Shown piece by piece: positions 50,391 through 52,381 of a stretch of 52,381 nt of DNA. The notes under the pieces are model-generated. The model saw only the letters and a program-made list of their open reading frames with translations. It had not been told where the DNA came from and made no database searches. Origin of the DNA: Lachnoclostridium sp. UBA3262 (GTDB lineage: Bacteria > Bacillota > Clostridia > Lachnospirales > Lachnospiraceae). Where the stretch lies: the NCBI GenBank assembly GCA_002362575.1, contig DEUM01000014.1:1-52381 (forward strand). The letters are read 5' to 3'. Every line of letters begins with the position of its first letter. Positions within the stretch are counted from its first letter, which is position 1. The translations under genes and the position numbers were made by a program.

Positions 50391-51761
50391 CTACTTCTCC
50401 CACTCGGTATTTTTAAACTCTCCAGACTCACTAACTCCAAACATTACCTCTAGTGAAAATTTCGACATTGCATAAAACGGATAATAAAACTCCGCATCCT
50501 TATCTGTCAGCTCTGTAAATTTTTCTGTTCGGGTATCGTACATCCCCATATTGTATATCTGTCCGATATCTGTCCGTCCTTTCTTTTTCCAAAAGTAGCA
50601 AAGCACCTTACCTTTTATCTGCGCAAAGCACCCACTGTCCCAAACCTTTACCTGTTCCGCTATCGGCCACTTTCCTTTCATCACATCGCAATGTGAGCGA
50701 AGCGTCTCCGTCATTTTCTTCTCGTATACCACTCCGCCCTTTCCGGTAATATCCACGCTCAAAACCGAAGTTTTTTTCTCATATACGCAACCATTGTTCA
50801 CACCCAATTCAGTCGAAATATAGACTCTGCCGTTGTCATATAACAAATCCTTGAAATCACTCAAATCCCAATCAATTTCTTTTTTTGTTCCGGCTACTTC
50901 CTGTTCTGTCAACATCCGCTTCCACTCTTTTTTTGTAACTAAAGTTTTCATTTTTCCTGCAACACTATCGTAGACAACACAATTATCGGAAGCTTCCCAG
51001 AAGATATAATACCGGTTTTCCGCCACAACGCCAGCAAACTCATAGTCGGCAGCAGCCAATTTTTCCTCTTTTCCTGAAACAATATCAACGATGACCAATA
51101 AGTCTTTATCAAAATCATATACCGCAGCCTTTTTACCAATTATGGCCTCCAGTGAAACATCTCCCCCGGAAACAGGAGAACGATAAAGAAGCTTTGTTGC
51201 AAGTGTTTCCCTGTCACATCGGAAAACAGCCTCATCTGCATCACAGTAAACTATATATTCCGGCGTAATAAAAATCTCAGCAGTATTGGAATCCTCAAAA
51301 TGCAGTATCTCCTCTGGATTCTTCACATCTAGTTCATCCAATCCATCTTTTCCTTTATGCAGTGGGTAACGGCATAACTTATCTATTTCCTTATCTTTAC
51401 TAATAAAATATACTCCCTCATCATCTACCCATATCAGCTCCTGAAAGCCTTTCGGCTGAAAGGTCTTCTTTTTCGTGCCCTCTAATGTATATTGCTCAAA
51501 ACCTACTGTCGTATAGTCATATTCGTCTTCTATTTCAACATAAAAGTTTGTGCTGTTTGCGTATCGATATTCTGAATTTACCTCTCTTTCAAGCTTTACC
51601 GCCCCTTCTGACGCTGCTGTATCTTCTTCCATTCCAACCTCCATGGACACCGCACTGTCCGAAACATTGTTCCTGTCTCCTGCTGTGTTCTCACTGCAGC
51701 CCGTGCAAGCCGTAATAAATATAATTGAACATAAAATTAACGATAAAATCTTTTTTTCCAT
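50391..51761 (-). CDS. Lipoprotein, possibly beta-propeller, unknown function
   Basis: The 456-residue protein has a lipoprotein signal with lipobox TACTGC (lipid Cys near 22) and an acidic linker. The body has repeated strand patterns with aromatic and charged residues (ELIWVDDEGVYFISKDKEIDKLCRYPL, IFITPEYIVYCDADEAVFRCDRETL, VVAENRYYIFWEASDNCVVYD), which suggests a beta-propeller like DUF5050 proteins. I do not recognise an enzyme motif. ATG 51761 has GAGGAGG before it and is preferred to a start 12 codons upstream. The AraC gene follows at once and may be linked with it. Confidence 0.72.
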   Translation of the reverse strand: MEKKILSLILCSIIFITACTGCSENTAGDRNNVSDSAVSMEVGMEEDTAASEGAVKLEREVNSEYRYANSTNFYVEIEDEYDYTTVGFEQYTLEGTKKKTFQPKGFQELIWVDDEGVYFISKDKEIDKLCRYPLHKGKDGLDELDVKNPEEILHFEDSNTAEIFITPEYIVYCDADEAVFRCDRETLATKLLYRSPVSGGDVSLEAIIGKKAAVYDFDKDLLVIVDIVSGKEEKLAAADYEFAGVVAENRYYIFWEASDNCVVYDSVAGKMKTLVTKKEWKRMLTEQEVAGTKKEIDWDLSDFKDLLYDNGRVYISTELGVNNGCVYEKKTSVLSVDITGKGGVVYEKKMTETLRSHCDVMKGKWPIAEQVKVWDSGCFAQIKGKVLCYFWKKKGRTDIGQIYNMGMYDTRTEKFTELTDKDAEFYYPFYAMSKFSLEVMFGVSESGEFKNTEWEK

Positions 51762-51785
51762 TGAAACTCCTCCTCTCTTTTTATC

Positions 51786-51814
51786 AGTATAAAACAATCG
51801 GTTTATTATGTCAA
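51786..51814 (-). promoter_or_regulatory. Sigma-A promoter of the lipoprotein-AraC operon
   Basis: The minus strand has TTGACA (51809-51814), 17 nt and TATACT (51786-51791), about 25 nt before the ATG and just after the tRNA-cluster terminator. Confidence 0.75.
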
Positions 51815-51832
51815 CCTTTCTTCCATTTTACG

Positions 51833-51866
51833 CAAAAAAAGAAGCACCTTTTTTGGTACTTCTTTA
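51833..51866 (-). terminator. Terminator of the tRNA cluster
   Basis: On the minus strand AGAAGTACC pairs with GGTGCTTCT (one G-U or mismatch) around a 6-nt A-rich loop and is followed by TTTTTTT. Confidence 0.85.
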
Positions 51867-51876
51867 CATTTCAGTA

Positions 51877-51949
51877 TGAGGCATCGGGGACTCGAACCCC
51901 GGACAACTTGATTAAAAGTCAAGTGCTCTACCACCTGAGCTAATGCCCC
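51877..51949 (-). tRNA. tRNA-Lys (anticodon TTT)
   Basis: The 73-nt cloverleaf has the acceptor stem GGGGCAT/ATGCCTC with one G-U pair. Its anticodon stem CTTGA/TCAAG encloses CTTTTAA, giving TTT. CCA is not encoded. It is the last tRNA of the cluster, 6 nt after tRNA-Phe. Confidence 0.95.
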
Positions 51950-51955
51950 AAAAAA

Positions 51956-52028
<73 letters not shown>

Positions 52029-52033
52029 ATAAA

Positions 52034-52107
<74 letters not shown>

Positions 52108-52176
52108 ACAATAATGAATGATAATCCATAATCTTTCGTAATTACTTCAAATCACTTGCCCGGCATATAACCGGAG

Positions 52177-52258
52177 TGGGCGGAGAAGGATTCGAACCTT
52201 CGAAAGCGTAGCTAACAGATTTACAGTCTGCCCCCTTTGGCCACTCGGGAATCCGCCC
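52177..52258 (-). tRNA. tRNA-Tyr (anticodon GTA)
   Basis: The 82-nt class II tRNA has the acceptor GGGCGGA/TCCGCCC with discriminator A and a long variable arm. The anticodon loop CTGTAAA gives GTA. Confidence 0.93.
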
Positions 52259-52280
52259 TTAGCCATTAAAAATTTAATGA

Positions 52281-52353
52281 AGCCGACGACCGGACTTGAA
52301 CCGGTAACCTGCTGATTACAAATCAGCTGCTCTGCCAATTGAGCCACGTCGGC
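52281..52353 (-). tRNA. tRNA-Thr (anticodon TGT)
   Basis: The 73-nt cloverleaf has the acceptor GCCGACG/CGTCGGC with discriminator U. The anticodon stem CTGAT/ATCAG encloses TTTGTAA, giving TGT. Confidence 0.95.
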
Positions 52354-52358
52354 AATTA

Positions 52359-52381
52359 TGGGACCTACAGGGCTCGAACCT
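52359..52381 (-). tRNA. Partial tRNA cut by the window end
   Basis: The minus strand shows a T-arm sequence GGTTCGAGCCC followed by GGTCCC and discriminator A, spaced like the other tRNAs of the cluster. The anticodon lies outside the window, so its identity is unknown. Confidence 0.75.

Noticed and set aside
52147..52347. 66-codon ORF on the minus strand in the tRNA cluster
   Set aside because: It is the well-known false reading across tRNA-Thr and tRNA-Tyr; both tRNAs fold fully here.

Overview
The window looks like a chromosomal segment of a spore-forming, Gram-positive member of the Clostridia, most probably Lachnospiraceae. The grounds are family-level: SpmA/SpmB and a SPOCS-LysM spore coat-type protein, Veg, a DUF6128-like protein, a DUF2520-panB-panC-panD-coaBC operon, BspA-type leucine-rich-repeat surface proteins, AgrC/LytTR-type signalling, strong GGAGG ribosome binding sites, and many TTGACA-N17-TATAAT promoters. 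Base composition looks low to moderate in G+C. No species can be named from the sequence alone. No rRNA, CRISPR array, transposase or phage gene was seen.

Layout. 0-4.3 kb: an ABC-F ribosome-protection-type ATPase with an attenuator leader (promoter, 4-codon upstream ORF, terminator), a DUF6128-like protein and an AlbA_2 ATP-binding regulator. 4.5-7.2 kb (+ strand): trpS and an ArsB/NhaD-family permease. 7.2-10.8 kb (- strand): a secreted LRR protein, then bioB-bioY behind a probable BirA operator. 11-24.8 kb (- strand): a large chemosensory and phosphorelay island with REC, hybrid kinase, REC-HD-GYP, PAS kinase, REC with a degenerate HD-GYP, CheR, CheB, CheY-like, CheA, CheW, MCP and a free HPt. 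There are no flagellar structural genes beside it. 24.8-29.6 kb: spmA-spmB, an intergenic region holding two long imperfect palindromes, an AgrC/LytTR pair with probable LytTR operator repeats, and a divergent small gene behind a sigma-28-like promoter. 29.6-38.4 kb: the SPOCS-LysM protein, a secreted beta-helix protein, veg, the complete pantothenate/CoA operon and an orphan PfoR-type EIIC. 38.5-42.6 kb (+ strand): tRNA-Gly, then an OmpR/histidine kinase pair followed by an anchored protein of unknown function and a VanY-type carboxypeptidase. 42.6-46.6 kb (- strand): a small XRE regulator and a two-gene ABC exporter. 46.6-51.8 kb (- strand): a GC-rich palindromic intergenic block, a second LRR lipoprotein, an alpha/alpha-toroid protein, a frameshifted AraC regulator and another lipoprotein. 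51.9 kb to the end: a tRNA cluster on the minus strand (Lys, Phe, fMet, Tyr, Thr and one cut by the window edge).

How the parts may work together. The chemosensory island combines a full CheA/W/B/R/MCP core with seven receiver domains, two further kinases, a free HPt and one intact plus one degraded HD-GYP domain. That suggests an output through c-di-GMP or a similar second messenger rather than only a flagellar motor. The pantothenate operon supplies the route to CoA with a DUF2520 protein in the place where a ketopantoate reductase is expected. The two LRR surface proteins share an identically spaced ECF-sigma-like promoter and are probably co-regulated. The most interesting regulatory structures are the ABC-F leader, the shared LRR promoter, the LytTR repeats, and the two long palindromes upstream of spmA.
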